Shown: in pieces, positions 5,281 to 5,659 of the stretch
Position numbering within the stretch: position 1 is the stretch's first letter
Layout: every line of letters begins with the position of its first letter
DNA from: an uncultured Sutterella sp.
GTDB lineage: Bacteria; Pseudomonadota; Gammaproteobacteria; Burkholderiales; Burkholderiaceae_F
Length of the DNA stretch: 5,659 nucleotides
Direction of reading: 5' to 3'
Assembly: GCA_905192805.1 (NCBI GenBank)
Contig: CAJJMF010000163.1
Span: 1-5,659 of the forward strand
Notes under the pieces: generated by a model
Told to the model about the DNA's origin: nothing
The model's input: the letters and a program-made list of their open reading frames with translations, nothing else
Database searches by the model: none
Position numbers and translations under genes: made by a program

Positions 5281-5284
5281 CCTC
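5281..5284 (-). promoter_or_regulatory. Ribosome binding site fixing the uvrC start
   Basis: GAGG (within GTGAGG) on the minus strand, five bases before the ATG at 5275. It supports this start over the upstream in-frame TTG at 5338, which lies inside the 3' end of the SHOCT gene. Confidence 0.65.
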
Positions 5285-5303
5285 ACTATGGGTTCGTGGG
5301 CGA

Positions 5304-5659
5304 TCAGAGGCCCAAAATCTTCGCCTTTTCGCGATCAAATTCCTCTTGCGTCAAGATCCCTTTGTCGAGCAAATCCTTGAGCTGGATGAGTTGCGGATAC
5401 TTTTCCGTGATCGACATCGGTTTGGCGGTGCTTGCCGTGTCCGCTTTACTGTCGCTCTTCGTCTCGGCTTTGACGTCGGCTTGCGTAGCGGTGTTGGCGG
5501 GCGCAGCCGTCTCCGCCTTGGTATCCGCCTTCGTTTCCGCCTTCGTTTCCGCCTTTACATCGGCCTTAGCATCCGTCTTGACCGCGTCCGCCGTTATGCC
5601 GTTCGCCGCCTCAATCGCCTTGGCGGTAAGACCCGCGTCCGCACGAATCTTGTTGCCCA
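5304..5659 (-). CDS. SHOCT-domain protein with KAET repeat linker (partial, 5' end missing)
   Basis: The frame is open from the right edge to a TGA at 5306-5304; 117 residues are visible. Numbering from the first whole codon (Gly, beginning GNKIRADAGL): residues 27-50 are tandem four-residue units of KTDA, KADV, KAET, KAET, KADT and KAET; 51-80 continue as an Ala/Thr/Lys/Asp linker with further KAET and KADT copies; 89-116 (LIQLKDLLDKGILTQEEFDREKAKIL) match the SHOCT domain, a short C-terminal oligomerisation-type module found on many otherwise unrelated bacterial proteins. The linker is low-complexity, rich in alternating charges, and probably disordered or loosely helical. What the N-terminal part does cannot be told, since SHOCT is attached to many folds. 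The gene ends 28 nt before the uvrC ATG, so it probably shares the transcript. A role in repair is not implied. The frame was read by hand from the complement. Confidence 0.8.
   Translation of the reverse strand, partial: GNKIRADAGLTAKAIEAANGITADAVKTDAKADVKAETKAETKADTKAETAAPANTATQADVKAETKSDSKADTASTAKPMSITEKYPQLIQLKDLLDKGILTQEEFDREKAKILGL
5509..5580 (-). repeat. Six tandem 12-bp units encoding KAET-type tetrapeptides
   Basis: Six consecutive 12-bp units on the plus strand: GTCTCCGCCTTG, GTATCCGCCTTC, GTTTCCGCCTTC, GTTTCCGCCTTT, then two more diverged (ACATCGGCCTTA, GCATCCGTCTTG). The second, third and fourth differ by one or two bases. The unit length is a multiple of three, so copy-number change would keep the frame and only lengthen or shorten the linker. 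A detached related unit lies at 5461-5472. Confidence 0.85.

Noticed and set aside
1..5659. CRISPR arrays, insertion sequences, integrase genes or prophage genes
   Set aside because: No spaced direct repeats, transposase or integrase motifs, or terminal inverted repeats with target duplications were seen; the only tandem repeats are the 12-bp coding units and the short 7-bp pair at the left edge.

Overview
This window looks like ordinary chromosomal DNA of a moderately GC-rich Gram-negative bacterium. The best guess is a betaproteobacterium (Burkholderiales, possibly a Sutterellaceae-like gut anaerobe or microaerophile). The reasons are the uvrC-pgsA gene order, which is classical in beta- and gammaproteobacteria, and a PgsA sequence of strongly betaproteobacterial type. 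Peptidase T and a Crp/Fnr regulator next to each other would suit a low-oxygen, peptide-using lifestyle. The taxon is an inference from remembered family features, not from a search.

All supported genes lie on the minus strand, so transcription runs from high to low coordinates. Position 5659 to 5304 holds the 3' part of a gene for a protein with a Lys/Ala/Glu/Thr repeat linker and a C-terminal SHOCT domain. Next comes uvrC (5275-3251, excision repair endonuclease subunit), 28 nt downstream and so probably in the same operon. A 174-nt gap follows, with a candidate promoter, a small hairpin and an open 49-codon frame, and then pgsA (3076-2468, phosphatidylglycerophosphate synthase). A 201-nt spacer carries a candidate sigma70-type promoter for pepT (2266-995, M20B tripeptidase). 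After another 168-nt spacer with a palindrome and a -10-like element comes a Crp/Fnr-family regulator (826-110). That gene ends in a long inverted repeat that looks like a terminator. The left edge (about 1-60) appears to be the leader of a further minus-strand gene whose Shine-Dalgarno is visible but whose start codon lies outside the window.

The genes are mostly housekeeping: DNA repair, acidic phospholipid synthesis and terminal peptide breakdown. A link between pepT and the neighbouring regulator is only suggested by position and by the known anaerobic (FNR) control of pepT in enteric bacteria.

I did not find an obvious new multi-gene system. The points most worth checking are: (1) PepT appears to have lost its C-terminal zinc-ligand histidine (Arg at residue 387) while every other motif is intact; (2) the pgsA ATG lacks a Shine-Dalgarno and overlaps (ATGA) the stop of an upstream mini-ORF, in a leader with alternative pairings; (3) the leader at the left edge can sequester its own Shine-Dalgarno with either of two repeat copies; (4) a palindrome lies in the regulator's 5' region; (5) a 12-bp tandem repeat encodes KAET units in the SHOCT protein; (6) leucine codon CTG is strikingly rare.
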